Source of the DNA: a virus
Length of the DNA stretch: 64,000 nt
IMG/VR virus record: IMGVR_UViG_3300025120_000017
Coordinates: 62,001-126,000 of that record
Reading direction: 5' to 3' (one strand)
Below the pieces are notes generated by a model. It saw only the letters and a program-made list of their open reading frames with translations. It did no database searches and was not told the DNA's origin. The position numbers and the translations under genes are program-made. This document shows, piece after piece, positions 44,646 through 53,754 of the stretch; the stretch's first letter is position 1; each line of letters opens with the position of its first letter.

Positions 44646-45770
44646 TTAAACAAATGATAAATCATATTTTCCATTATTAATGTTTATGATTTTGCATTCT
44701 ACTTTATCATTACGTTCTACCTCAACATTTTTCATTTTTGATATATGTACTAGACCACTTGTATTTTTATCAAATTTAACAAATGCACCGTATGAAGTAA
44801 GTTTAGTTACTCTACCTTTTACTATTTCGTTTTTCTTATATTTAACTTCCTTTAATGCTGTTAAATCCACTTCAAATCTTGATAGGATAATTCTCTTAGG
44901 ATTAATTATTTCTTTTAAGAAAAATTCAATCTCTACACCAGGCTTAACCTGACTATTGTCAAATAATTCCTTAAGGCCTTCATCAAATTCATCTTTATGA
45001 ATTAACCCTGTGAGAACTTCATTAAACTCAACAAATATACCAAAATGCGTAGTATCAGTTACTTTTCCAGTATACTTATCACCTACCACAAGATCTTGTA
45101 ATTTTATAGGAATTAAAGTTTTTAAATATTCTCGATGAGATACGATAAGAGTGTTTTTATACTTAGAATAACTATTATTATTTTTAACAGTCATTACTTT
45201 AATGGTTTCTCCAACAAGATCATTAAAATCAACTAATCTGTTTATTCCACCTAAGCTACCTGGCATAAATACATCAAGACCTAGAATATCAAGGTCATAT
45301 CCATTATTTGATAGCCTTAATACCTTAGCATCATATACTTTCTTAGAATCCCAATCTGTCATATCATCATATAGCTCTTTCCTGATCTTTCCAGTAATAG
45401 ATGCTTTTAAATACTCAGAACTTTCTTGATCTTGAGTGATAATTACTTCAATTTCCTGACCAATAGAAAAGTCGCTTGGATTTAGTTTATCCTTATCAAC
45501 AGACACGTATGCAAGTTCTCTATGCCCAACATCTAAAGATATTTCACCCTCAGTAATAGAAACAATTCTTCCTAGAACTACTTCGCCAGTGCATAATGAA
45601 TATTTTTTAACAGGAGTTACTCCATTAAAATAGTCTTCATATGATTTTGCTAAATCTTTTGCATAAGGCTCTGTTGATAGAATTTTTAAGCCTGATTTTG
45701 TTTGAAATGGTTGTTCAGCCGTGAACACGGAAATGTTTTTAGGATCCCCATAAACTTCTGTAGAGTTCAT
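44646..45770 (-). CDS. Four-S1-domain RNA-binding protein, ribosomal protein S1-like
   Basis: A 374-residue protein built of four OB-fold S1 repeats near residues 60-125, 142-213, 228-298 and 312-374. The last two are the most typical (GKVTDTTHFGIFVEFNEVLTGLIH and KGRVTKLTSYGAFVKFDKNTSGLVHIS). The first 55 residues are an unrelated leader. Bacterial S1 has six repeats and brings mRNA to the 30S subunit; four-repeat forms are also known. A phage copy could favour phage mRNAs, act in transcription or antitermination, or bind phage RNA. It is placed between a structural gene and a strong terminator. RNA binding is well supported; the target is not. Confidence 0.85.
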   Translation of the reverse strand: MNSTEVYGDPKNISVFTAEQPFQTKSGLKILSTEPYAKDLAKSYEDYFNGVTPVKKYSLCTGEVVLGRIVSITEGEISLDVGHRELAYVSVDKDKLNPSDFSIGQEIEVIITQDQESSEYLKASITGKIRKELYDDMTDWDSKKVYDAKVLRLSNNGYDLDILGLDVFMPGSLGGINRLVDFNDLVGETIKVMTVKNNNSYSKYKNTLIVSHREYLKTLIPIKLQDLVVGDKYTGKVTDTTHFGIFVEFNEVLTGLIHKDEFDEGLKELFDNSQVKPGVEIEFFLKEIINPKRIILSRFEVDLTALKEVKYKKNEIVKGRVTKLTSYGAFVKFDKNTSGLVHISKMKNVEVERNDKVECKIININNGKYDLSFV

Positions 45771-45794
45771 ATTTTTTATTTTTAAGTGTATAAT

Positions 45795-46322
45795 TTATTT
45801 AATAGTAAATCCGATTACTGGTACTGAGATTTTAGGAGGTGGAGCTCCTGCCACTGCAAGACCATTATATAAAAATGATATAGTTTTTGCATGTCCGCTA
45901 AAGACATTAAATAATGCGCTTGTTATATTATCATAATCAGCGCTTTCTTCAAATAGAGGCAATGTAGGTGGTATTGGAGGTGTTGATATTGTGACTACTC
46001 CTGAATCAACTAAAGACATTCCAATTGTAGGAATAGCAGGTAGTTTAAGACTACCTGTTGCCCATGCAGCAATAAGAGATGCTTCTATTAAAGTAAATTG
46101 CATGTATGATCCTGGAATAGATTCAGATAATTTAATTTGTGCTACTATTGCACTTTTGATGAGTGTATAATTAATTCCACTCCATCTGTTCATATTTGAA
46201 TCTTTACCATTGCTGACAGCATCTTTATAATTATCAACAATAAGACCAGCAACATCTACTATGCTGCCAGAATTATTTAAGTTATCTTTAAATGATTGTT
46301 CTAAATCAGATTTTAGGCCCAC
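45795..46322 (-). CDS. Putative baseplate-associated protein, Pro-rich
   Basis: A 175-residue protein. The first 90 residues are helical with a hydrophobic stretch (FTLIEASLIAAWATGSLKLP near 77-96). Then comes a Pro/Val/Ile-rich part (VVTISTPPIPPTLPLFEES) and an ending APPPKISVPVIGFTIK. The hydrophobic helix is not a clear membrane anchor. It lies 3 bp from the tagged protein and close to the spike and hub genes, which suggests a baseplate-centre component. Family not recognised. Confidence 0.55.
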   Translation of the reverse strand: MGLKSDLEQSFKDNLNNSGSIVDVAGLIVDNYKDAVSNGKDSNMNRWSGINYTLIKSAIVAQIKLSESIPGSYMQFTLIEASLIAAWATGSLKLPAIPTIGMSLVDSGVVTISTPPIPPTLPLFEESADYDNITSALFNVFSGHAKTISFLYNGLAVAGAPPPKISVPVIGFTIK

Positions 46323-46325
46323 CGT

Positions 46326-47309
46326 TTATTTAAGTTTAGTTAATAAATCAGACCATAAATCAACTCTTGAAATATCAGGAAAGTTATATCCTGATTTTTT
46401 TCCTCTCATATCTTCAACACCGACTTCTTTTTCAAGATGCTTTATAACCATTTTAGTAATATCTTTATCGTTAAAACGTATAATAGGCTTTTCCATTATA
46501 GGTGAATAAGGACCTCCATACATATTATATTGACCTTCTTGAATAGCAAATATTTCTTTACCAAATTTTGTTTTACCTTTTACTTTAAAAGTGTTGCTGC
46601 TCCACTCTATATAGCCTTCTAATAGATCCAACTCAGCAGCAATTTGACTAGCTGCATCCTCTTCACTACTGTTATATTCTGCCCAAAGGGATCTATCAAT
46701 ATCATACTCTACGTTAATCTCTGCAGGAATCATTATTTTATCTCTTAAAACTCCTTCATTAACTGATTCCATTTTACCAGATGATAGGTCTTTAAGATCT
46801 TTATTAGCATTATCTATGTTTTTACTTTCTCTTTTGAATATTCCAATAAATTTCTTAACAACACTTTTTAAACCTTGTATCATTTTAGAAAGAATATTTT
46901 CATCGATACTTTCAGATTCATTTGTTCCTATTTCAAAAGAATGTCCTATATTGGTTATCTTTTTAGAAGCTGCTAAAGATTCTTCTAATATGTTTCTTGT
47001 TGCTGAATTAACTTTACCTAAAGCCATTTCAAACGCATTCTTATACGAAGCTGAACTTCTCTCATGTGCAAATCTTTTAATCTTTATCAAATAATCATCA
47101 GTTTCTGCTAGCTTTTCACCAGTTTCCTGCATTGAATCCAATAAAGGTGTTATTTGCTTACCATATTCACCAAATTGTTTTTTAGCTTCTTTAAGCTTTG
47201 CTGATAGTTGATTAATCTCTTCTTGTAAAAGATAAAAATCATCCATTGATGCAACAATTGAAGGGTCTTCTATTTTAGATTCTTTTATAAAATTTCGTAA
47301 ACTTTTCAT
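46326..47309 (-). CDS. Capsid-targeting-tagged protein in the baseplate cluster
   Basis: A 327-residue protein starting MKSLRNFIKESKIEDPS, with an IKE site at 8-10 as in the head-protein candidates. Residues 20-110 form a long coiled coil (LQEEINQLSAKLKEAKKQFG...). Near 134-165 there is SIDE|NILSKMIQGLKSVVKKFIGIFKRE, a basic amphipathic helix just after another Glu site, and further on ESVNE|GVLRDK near 186-195. The C-terminal 130 residues are alpha/beta. The possible processing sites fit cleavage by a prohead protease, with release of a cationic peptide. Its place between the spike and structural genes is odd for a head protein. Function unknown. Confidence 0.55.
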   Translation of the reverse strand: MKSLRNFIKESKIEDPSIVASMDDFYLLQEEINQLSAKLKEAKKQFGEYGKQITPLLDSMQETGEKLAETDDYLIKIKRFAHERSSASYKNAFEMALGKVNSATRNILEESLAASKKITNIGHSFEIGTNESESIDENILSKMIQGLKSVVKKFIGIFKRESKNIDNANKDLKDLSSGKMESVNEGVLRDKIMIPAEINVEYDIDRSLWAEYNSSEEDAASQIAAELDLLEGYIEWSSNTFKVKGKTKFGKEIFAIQEGQYNMYGGPYSPIMEKPIIRFNDKDITKMVIKHLEKEVGVEDMRGKKSGYNFPDISRVDLWSDLLTKLK

Positions 47310-47321
47310 TTTAACTCATTT

Positions 47322-47336
47322 CTTTTTATATTTAAT
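47322..47336 (-). promoter_or_regulatory. Candidate late-promoter element
   Basis: An exact minus-strand ATTAAATATAAAAAG, 12 nt upstream of the ATG at 47309, starting within the TGA stop of the spike gene. Confidence 0.5.
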
Positions 47337-48079
47337 CACTCAGGATCAATCGTAACCAATTTACTTTTAAAGTTTACAAAATCTGTTTTAAATTTGCTTG
47401 CTAATGCGGCCCAATTAGGCGATGAACCTATTGGACCACTAGGTCCTGTGGGTGTTGGTATTGCTGATATCTTAGCCAATTCAGTTATAAATGAATTAAG
47501 TAACTCTTCAAGAGTATCTCCTAATACTGCAGGCTCTGCAGATATATCTTCAGAACCAATGCTAATGCCATTATCGCTAATATGAATAGATTTTTGCGTC
47601 TTTCCATTAGATAATAAAATACTTTCATCTTCATTTTTAATTTGAATATATGTTAAGTTTTTTCTTATTATCAATCCTTGAGTTTCTGTATAAAAAATTT
47701 CAAGAGTCCTTTCTTCTCCTGGGGTACCTTCACCATCTTCTCCTAGTTTTTTATCATACATTAATGACCATACTTTAGGATAATCTTCACCGTATTCCGC
47801 TAAGAGGTCTTCAGAGTTTTTTATAGTTGTAAAATAAAATGGAACATAGTCATCATCATTCTCAAAAAACGTATTAATTATATCACCTACTTTAGGTATT
47901 ATACAAGTTCCTGTGCTTAGTTGATTATATGGAATAGCCCAAGGAATTACGCCCTCTTCAAGCTCATCATATTTAGAAAAGATTTTAATTTTAACTCTAC
48001 CTAATTGAAGCGGGTCATCTGTTCTAATAACTTCTCCAATCCAAATAGTACCAACAAGGACATCTTTAAAATACTTCAT
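47336..48079 (-). CDS. Gp5-like baseplate central spike protein, no lysozyme domain
   Basis: A 247-residue protein. The N-terminal OB-fold block GTIWIGEVIRTDDPLQLGRVKIKIF ... IPWAIPYNQLSTGTCIIPKVGDII is typical of gp5/VgrG-type spikes. Residues 125-170 have the short beta repeats of the spike needle (LIIRKNLTYIQIKNEDESIL). The C-terminus is a helical segment after a Pro/Gly-rich linker. T4 gp5 also carries a lysozyme domain between these parts; it is absent here, so local peptidoglycan digestion must come from elsewhere. It overlaps the upstream tube-like gene by 1 bp. Confidence 0.75.
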   Translation of the reverse strand: MKYFKDVLVGTIWIGEVIRTDDPLQLGRVKIKIFSKYDELEEGVIPWAIPYNQLSTGTCIIPKVGDIINTFFENDDDYVPFYFTTIKNSEDLLAEYGEDYPKVWSLMYDKKLGEDGEGTPGEERTLEIFYTETQGLIIRKNLTYIQIKNEDESILLSNGKTQKSIHISDNGISIGSEDISAEPAVLGDTLEELLNSFITELAKISAIPTPTGPSGPIGSSPNWAALASKFKTDFVNFKSKLVTIDPE

Positions 48080-49326
48080 TAATCATTTATATTTTGTATG
48101 AATGTAGGAGTTTCACCATCTAGTAAATTATTACCTAATTCATCAATCTTACTTCTTACACCAGCAGCACCTGCACTTACTATACTTCCTGCACTAAATC
48201 CATATACATTTCCTAAGAACAATGAACTAAGCCCAGCTGTTACTGCATTTGTTACTGAAGCTAATGCATCTTTTTTAAGGTCTTCTATAAACCCTTCTGT
48301 TGCATTTTTAAGTTCATCTGCTGCTTTTGCTTTTGCTTTTGCTATTTCATCTTTTAAGTTAAATGCATCGCTAGCACCGTCTACATTAGAAGATGTTTGA
48401 ATTCCACCTCCACCTAATAAGCTTTTATTAAATTCGCCTAGACCACCTCCGCTTAAATTTGTTATAATGTTATTTACATAATCTTTAACATACCAGAATT
48501 TTTTATCATCTGATTTATATAACATGCTAAGTATTTTAAATAGATTACTTTCTTCTACTAATTCATAATCAAATATTAAACTTTGTTGAGCTGCTTCATT
48601 ACCTCCATTATTAATTGAACTAAATAAATCTCCACCTGAGCCCATGTTAATTTCAACAAATGAAAAATCAAACATAAATTGGCTATACTCAAATTCACTT
48701 TCGCCAAAAAATGTTTTATTTACTTCTTCTGAGTTTGAATTAGGTTTAGGTTCAACGCCATCAATCTTATCACCTGCAAGAGATTGCATAAATGTTCTAT
48801 TATCATAAACCATCACGCCCATTTCAAAATGTCTTAGGTTATCTGTTAGTACTTCTCTCTTATGTACCCAATCATATGTAGCTTTTCTGTATAAATCAAC
48901 TAGTGCACTCATTCTTAAGTCTAAAGATTCTATGCATGCTATTGTAATTTGTCCTTTAATTTCAGGTTTTTCTATTTCAGCTCGTCTTTTCCAACATTCA
49001 TCTAATCCTGTTATTGATTGAAAGTACCACGGATATTCCTTATTAATCTTTTGTAGTAAATTAACAAAAGTATCAAGCATTTTAAACCTAGTAGTGTCTC
49101 CTATTTGATTTAAGTAATATCTAGCAGAATTTGAATTTGATGCTGCGCCTAATAATCCACCATGATTAGAATCATTAATTCCTCTAAAAAATAACTTAAA
49201 TCCTAAATATGTAGGGTCTTCAAACTGTGCTAAAGTATCTTTAGAATTAGTTCGAGTTTTAAACTTACTAAGATCTTCATTCTTTATATAATTAACGCCG
49301 TTTGTATTTTTACTCTCAATTCCCAT
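48079..49326 (-). CDS. Baseplate hub / tail tube-junction-like protein
   Basis: A 415-residue protein. Residues 95-175 (YPWYFQSITGLDECWKRRAE ... IACIESLDLRMSALVDLYRK) and the following LTDNLRHFEMGVMVYDNRTF and FDFSFVEINMGSGGDLF make a strand/helix pattern like tube-fold proteins that cap the hub. The C-terminal 120 residues are Gly- and Ala-rich helices (KAKAKAADELKNATEGFIED). It lies between the gp27-like hub and the gp5-like spike with overlaps of 1-4 bp. It may play the role of T4 gp48 or gp54, but homology is not certain. Confidence 0.58.
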   Translation of the reverse strand: MGIESKNTNGVNYIKNEDLSKFKTRTNSKDTLAQFEDPTYLGFKLFFRGINDSNHGGLLGAASNSNSARYYLNQIGDTTRFKMLDTFVNLLQKINKEYPWYFQSITGLDECWKRRAEIEKPEIKGQITIACIESLDLRMSALVDLYRKATYDWVHKREVLTDNLRHFEMGVMVYDNRTFMQSLAGDKIDGVEPKPNSNSEEVNKTFFGESEFEYSQFMFDFSFVEINMGSGGDLFSSINNGGNEAAQQSLIFDYELVEESNLFKILSMLYKSDDKKFWYVKDYVNNIITNLSGGGLGEFNKSLLGGGGIQTSSNVDGASDAFNLKDEIAKAKAKAADELKNATEGFIEDLKKDALASVTNAVTAGLSSLFLGNVYGFSAGSIVSAGAAGVRSKIDELGNNLLDGETPTFIQNIND

Positions 49327-49330
49327 TTAA

Positions 49331-50791
49331 TTATTTACTTTGATTTATATTACCTCCTGGATAAGGCATTGGCCATTCTCTTCTTATAAGGTATACAATT
49401 TGAGCAAATGAGCCATCTTTTTGCCAAACAATATCATAATCTTTAACAACATACCACCCAGATAAGAAATTATCAATTAAGTATCCCTGTGGATCAGTGT
49501 ATGCTTCTTCAGTTTTTTGCTCTCTCCCTGCTAGTTCATCACCTGCAGCTCTCCTATCTTTTGCTTGCTGACCTTGCTTAAATATTGATATTGGAATGCT
49601 TTTATATTTTAAAATACTACTTGAAATTCCATTAAGAGCAATAACAAGTCCCATTTTATTTATTTCTGTATTATTTTGATAGTTTTGTATTTTAGCATAG
49701 TGATAATTAGGATGTAAACTGCCTTCATTATCTGTACTATATCTTCTGCCAAAATATTTATATTTTATTTGATTTTCATAACTATTATCACCTGCTTTAC
49801 CTTTAAGAATTACATTATCCGTTTCAGCACCTTGTGTTGTTAAAGGATCAACAAAAAAACTCTCAAATTCATTAGTGTCCATATTAAAAGAATCTGCAAA
49901 TCTTTTATATCCATTTCTCATCCAAATATCTCCTGCATTGTTAAAAAGTGAATATGACATAATAAAAGATGAACTAGTTTGCATGTTTTTATGATTACTT
50001 AACATAAACTTTTCTTGTACTCCTTCAGGCCCATCATTATCCTTGTCTTGATTTGAAAAAGTTGCCGCATCATAATCACCGCTTTGTAATGGGCCTTCTG
50101 TTTGAAAGCAACTATTTACATTTACAAAATTTAAGTAATACCATAAATCTACATAAGAAGTAAAAAAAGAATCCTCATCTTTATATGATGCATCAGTGGT
50201 CTTTTGTATAAATTCCTGTATTGTATTTTTTGCATTAAATCTAGGCATCTGGTCAGCTGTATCAGTTACATTGCTGGCAAACCCTAACTGTAATGAATCA
50301 CATATATCTAATAAATGATTATATGAGCTCCCACTAGGAAACGATATACTAATATCACTTAATAAGTCAGGAATTTTCATTATACCTGACATTTTATAAT
50401 TAGTCCCTTCTTTTCGTTGATTTGATTTAATGTTAAGAATATCAAAATCTATTCTTATTTTTTTAAATTTATCATTATTAGGACTTCTCATATATACCTC
50501 AATAAGATCACCATCTTTTGGAAAATCTGCATCAAGCATATCATCTGGATCCAAGAACTGGATCATAAGAGTTGGCCTAAATCCTATAGTACTTAGTTTA
50601 AATTTAATGATATTATTATATGTTAACCTATACCCATTAATTTTCACAAATGGGTTGGCATACCCTATAAGTTTAGAGTCATCAGGAGAGTCTCCACTTT
50701 TTTCATTATAGTTTTCCTTTATAGGAGAAGGCTTTAACTTAGGCTCTTTGACTGTAAGTACATTAGATGTATTATTTCCTAATATTGACAT
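49331..50791 (-). CDS. Gp27-like baseplate hub protein
   Basis: A 486-residue protein. Residues 45-130 (PFVKINGYRLTYNNIIKFKL ... MIQFLDPDDMLDADFPKDGD) look like the first beta barrel of gp27/gpD-type hubs, followed by LLDICDSLQLGFASN near 165-180 and NTIQEFIQKTTDAS near 192-205, the helical element of that family. The C-terminal part ends FLSGWYVVKDYDIVWQ ... VYLIRREWPMPY. Trimeric hubs sit above the spike and adapt it to the six-fold tube. Location just before the tube-like and gp5-like genes supports this. Confidence 0.7.
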   Translation of the reverse strand: MSILGNNTSNVLTVKEPKLKPSPIKENYNEKSGDSPDDSKLIGYANPFVKINGYRLTYNNIIKFKLSTIGFRPTLMIQFLDPDDMLDADFPKDGDLIEVYMRSPNNDKFKKIRIDFDILNIKSNQRKEGTNYKMSGIMKIPDLLSDISISFPSGSSYNHLLDICDSLQLGFASNVTDTADQMPRFNAKNTIQEFIQKTTDASYKDEDSFFTSYVDLWYYLNFVNVNSCFQTEGPLQSGDYDAATFSNQDKDNDGPEGVQEKFMLSNHKNMQTSSSFIMSYSLFNNAGDIWMRNGYKRFADSFNMDTNEFESFFVDPLTTQGAETDNVILKGKAGDNSYENQIKYKYFGRRYSTDNEGSLHPNYHYAKIQNYQNNTEINKMGLVIALNGISSSILKYKSIPISIFKQGQQAKDRRAAGDELAGREQKTEEAYTDPQGYLIDNFLSGWYVVKDYDIVWQKDGSFAQIVYLIRREWPMPYPGGNINQSK

Positions 50792-50793
50792 AT

Positions 50794-51300
50794 TTATAAT
50801 TTAATTCCACCATTTTTAATTTCTAAATTACTTTCTCCTGTTTTTAATGCATTAGGAGCAACATTTTCTTTAGATCCATTTTTAGTACTTTTTGATATTT
50901 GTGCAATAGCTTTAAGCCTATTATCATCTTTCTTTGATTTTTTGCTTGGGTCTATGTACTTACTATTAATTTGTGAATTGATAGCTTCTTTAGATGGATT
51001 AACATAAAAGTTTTTTGCAGGTTGTAATGCAGGAACTAAAATAAGCATGCCTTCTCTAATAGATAAAGGATCACTTATTTCATTGCATTTAAGTAATATA
51101 TCAACATAATCATCAGTCCCATATAATGAAAAGCATAATAGATCAGGTCTCTTATCATATTCATTAGTGACAATAATTCTTTTAGTTATTACAAAATCTT
51201 TAGTGTCATATCCAGGTACATATGTAGGTTCAGCAAAATCTATCATTTCTACATCATCTTTTATAATTTTAATTTTATTGTCTACTGTGTCTATCTTCAT
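50794..51300 (-). CDS. 53: Gp53-like baseplate wedge protein with LysM-like core
   Basis: A 168-residue protein. Residues 50-94 (KRPDLLCFSLYGTDDYVDIL ... EISDPLSIREGMLILVP) match the pattern of a LysM-type or tail-protein-X-like core, as in T4 gp53: a residue start, a helix with YVDILL, and the closing I-x-x-G-x-x-L-x-V-P. Gp53 locks neighbouring wedges to the hub. The C-terminal 70 residues are basic and probably disordered. It lies between the tube-junction and hub genes. Assignment by motif and context. Confidence 0.68.
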   Translation of the reverse strand: MKIDTVDNKIKIIKDDVEMIDFAEPTYVPGYDTKDFVITKRIIVTNEYDKRPDLLCFSLYGTDDYVDILLKCNEISDPLSIREGMLILVPALQPAKNFYVNPSKEAINSQINSKYIDPSKKSKKDDNRLKAIAQISKSTKNGSKENVAPNALKTGESNLEIKNGGIKL

Positions 51301-51315
51301 TATGTAAATATTTTT

Positions 51316-52923
51316 TTAAGCAGTTTTAATTGCTGGAAACTTCTCTTGATATACTCCTGCTACGAACTTTGAAGCTGTTTCTGCTGTATCTATTGTATTA
51401 TTAGCTGTTTGTAAAGGAGTAACCGTTTTACCACCGCCACCTGATGCTGATCTATTTCTATAATATGACTTATCAGCAAAATCTACATCAGATCCATAAT
51501 ACCTATGACCACCATAATTAAACATTTTTTGTATTGCATATTTATCTCTTGGCATAGCATGTTTAAGCTTACATGATACAATTATTGCACTAGGAACATC
51601 ATCTATAGTAAAAGGACCTTCAAAACTAATTGAAGAATCTTCTAGAGCAAGGTTACCGATCATCATGGTTGGGTTAAAGGGATTACCTACTGTTAGATGC
51701 CACTCTCCTGTGCTTTGTGCAGTTAAAAGTGAATGTAAGCTATGCATTTCAGGTCTTCCTAATTTATCAAGGCCACCTCCTACTAATTTAGCCATTGAAT
51801 TACCTCCTAAAGTTTTTCCTAAGTTTCCCATGCTTTCCATAAATCCACCACTGAATGCATTTGTGAATGTACTCTTAAGATCTTTTGCAAATGATTTTAA
51901 AAAACCTACGGTATCCCCACTTCGTAATTTACTAAAATCTCCAATAGGAGTAGCAAATCCCCCACCTCCTGTAAATCTAACAGCTCCTCCCCAAAACGGC
52001 GCTTTACTAGAAGTCATGTTTAGTATGTTACCTAGAATATCTTGAAATGCTGCTCGTGTATTTATGCCATCATATGAACGAATCTTATACTTGAATTTAA
52101 CATCAAGGTTATGTTCAAATTTTAATCCACGTGATCTAGTATAAATAGAATCTATAACATCTATAGGACCCCATGTAAAATTATCTTGATGACTTGTATA
52201 TGGGTCAAAGTCTGTTGCTGCCTGTCCTTGAAGCTTTTCTTTAGCATATCTACCATCTGAATTGAATAATCCTGCTATGTTATTTAGTTTTTTGTTACCA
52301 AATGCAGTTTTTCCTCTTTCTATTGTTTGGATTTCAGATTTGAATTCTTTCCAGTTATATCCTACAGAAAAACTAAACATAGATTCCATTGTATTATCTT
52401 CACCATCAATATAACTAATTAGCCTACTTACATCTCTTGAAGGATTTTCTAATTGATTTTTTAAATTATCTCCACATGGGTTACTAAACCTACGAAGAGT
52501 TATCATATAATTATTAGGTATTTTACCATATTTAGCAGGAAAAAGAAAATCACCTTCTTTATATTGCATTGCATGATCTACAAAATTTTCTCCAAATTCT
52601 TTTACTATATTACTGCCTGTTGGGTTTTTTAAACCAGTAGCAACATTATTATTAAAGTAATCAGTTGGAGTTCCATAAAAATCAGAGTTTGCATTACCTT
52701 GATCATTAAATTTATTAAAGTGTATGACAGATAAGCTATGTAAAAGAGATTCTCTCCCTTTAATAGGAGGCATATTTTGATTTAGCTTTTCTCCTTTTTT
52801 ACCATATTTCTTTCCTTCAGGTATATCCTTTTCAGGAGAATCTCTCCATTTCTGTCTTATTAGAGATCCTGATCCACTTTTATTTAATTTATCTAGGCTT
52901 GAATATAATACTTTAGTACTCAT
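51316..52923 (-). CDS. Baseplate tail-tube junction-like protein (gp48/gp54 role)
   Basis: A 535-residue protein. Residues about 250-330 (NFTWGPIDVIDSIYTRSRGL ... RSYDGINTRAAFQDILGNILN then SSKAPFWGGAVRF) and the later GEWHLTVGNPFNPTMMIGNL ... GPFTIDDVPSAIIVSCKLKH then AMPRDKYAIQKMFNYG form a pattern I associate with tube-like baseplate proteins. A Gly/Lys-rich helical linker separates the two. It probably forms the ring joining hub and tube. It carries a TATAAATA element upstream and begins the hub gene block. Confidence 0.6.
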   Translation of the reverse strand: MSTKVLYSSLDKLNKSGSGSLIRQKWRDSPEKDIPEGKKYGKKGEKLNQNMPPIKGRESLLHSLSVIHFNKFNDQGNANSDFYGTPTDYFNNNVATGLKNPTGSNIVKEFGENFVDHAMQYKEGDFLFPAKYGKIPNNYMITLRRFSNPCGDNLKNQLENPSRDVSRLISYIDGEDNTMESMFSFSVGYNWKEFKSEIQTIERGKTAFGNKKLNNIAGLFNSDGRYAKEKLQGQAATDFDPYTSHQDNFTWGPIDVIDSIYTRSRGLKFEHNLDVKFKYKIRSYDGINTRAAFQDILGNILNMTSSKAPFWGGAVRFTGGGGFATPIGDFSKLRSGDTVGFLKSFAKDLKSTFTNAFSGGFMESMGNLGKTLGGNSMAKLVGGGLDKLGRPEMHSLHSLLTAQSTGEWHLTVGNPFNPTMMIGNLALEDSSISFEGPFTIDDVPSAIIVSCKLKHAMPRDKYAIQKMFNYGGHRYYGSDVDFADKSYYRNRSASGGGGKTVTPLQTANNTIDTAETASKFVAGVYQEKFPAIKTA

Positions 52924-52935
52924 AGAGAAAAGATG

Positions 52936-52943
52936 TATTTATA
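52936..52943 (-). promoter_or_regulatory. TATAAATA, matches T4 late promoter -10 box
   Basis: On the minus strand the octamer TATAAATA lies 12 nt upstream of the ATG at 52923. TATAAATA is the T4 late promoter consensus recognised by gp55 sigma. In AT-rich DNA a chance match is quite possible, and the resulting leader would be very short. Confidence 0.35.
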
Positions 52944-52950
52944 TTATTTA

Positions 52951-53754
52951 TTATACATCTTTCTCTCGTTTTCTTGTGTTGGTTGATTTCTTTTCAGTAA
53001 ATGACTTTCTACTTTTAGTGAATTCCATTCTTCGGTATCTTCTATTTAAAATATAATCATCAAAAAATGTTGATAGTTTATCATTATGTATAAAATGCTC
53101 AAAATCAGGACCAAGCTCTTCAAGTAGGGATATTATTAAAGGTCTTGCTAATTTAAAAAACTTAGAAGTACTTGGCGTGTATATTTTAGCATTTGACTGC
53201 CTTAATGCATCATTACACATTAGGTTATGTAAGTCTCTTAGCTTATTACATAATGTTATTGTAGACATTTTAGTGCAATATTCAGCACATATGTGTAGCT
53301 TATCAAATACAAATGCTTCATTTACTAAAAATGTAAATTTTTCACTGTGATTTCTAAAAAATGTACTATATTTTGAAAAGTCAAAATATTTATCAGTTTC
53401 TTCAACTAATTCATAATCAGTAAAGCTAAATTTTCTAGTGTACTCGTTTAGGTCTTTAGGATCATTTGAAGTAACTGATTTAAACCAATTATTATGAAAA
53501 AAATCTTTTAAGATTTCTCTCTTATCAAATCCTGTGTGTATTTTTATAGCATATTCAACAGTATAGTCTGTGTTATCTACATGATATAGAACTTCGCCTG
53601 AAAACATCTTAAAATTATCAGACTCATTAAACGGGTATAAAATAAAAAATACTTTATCACCTTTTTTAAATATAGTATCACTTAAGATTTCTTTAGTATA
53701 ATAATTTTCTCTAAAAGTTTTAAGTTTCTTTGATCCTTTAGTTGGTTTAGACAT
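52951..53754 (-). CDS. Hypothetical protein, basic C-terminus
   Basis: A 267-residue protein with an N-terminal alpha/beta half (GDKVFFILYPFNESDNFKMF, a strand-rich domain like a small barrel), a helical middle containing several Cys (DKLHICAEYCTKMSTITLCN) and a strongly basic C-terminus (RRYRRMEFTKSRKSFTEKK). Its first 25 codons overlap the preceding gene by 73 bp, an unusually long overlap in this genome. A later start is possible, but no ATG is near. Basic tails suggest nucleic acid binding. Function unknown; it is just upstream of the baseplate hub genes. Confidence 0.55.
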   Translation of the reverse strand: MSKPTKGSKKLKTFRENYYTKEILSDTIFKKGDKVFFILYPFNESDNFKMFSGEVLYHVDNTDYTVEYAIKIHTGFDKREILKDFFHNNWFKSVTSNDPKDLNEYTRKFSFTDYELVEETDKYFDFSKYSTFFRNHSEKFTFLVNEAFVFDKLHICAEYCTKMSTITLCNKLRDLHNLMCNDALRQSNAKIYTPSTSKFFKLARPLIISLLEELGPDFEHFIHNDKLSTFFDDYILNRRYRRMEFTKSRKSFTEKKSTNTRKREKDV

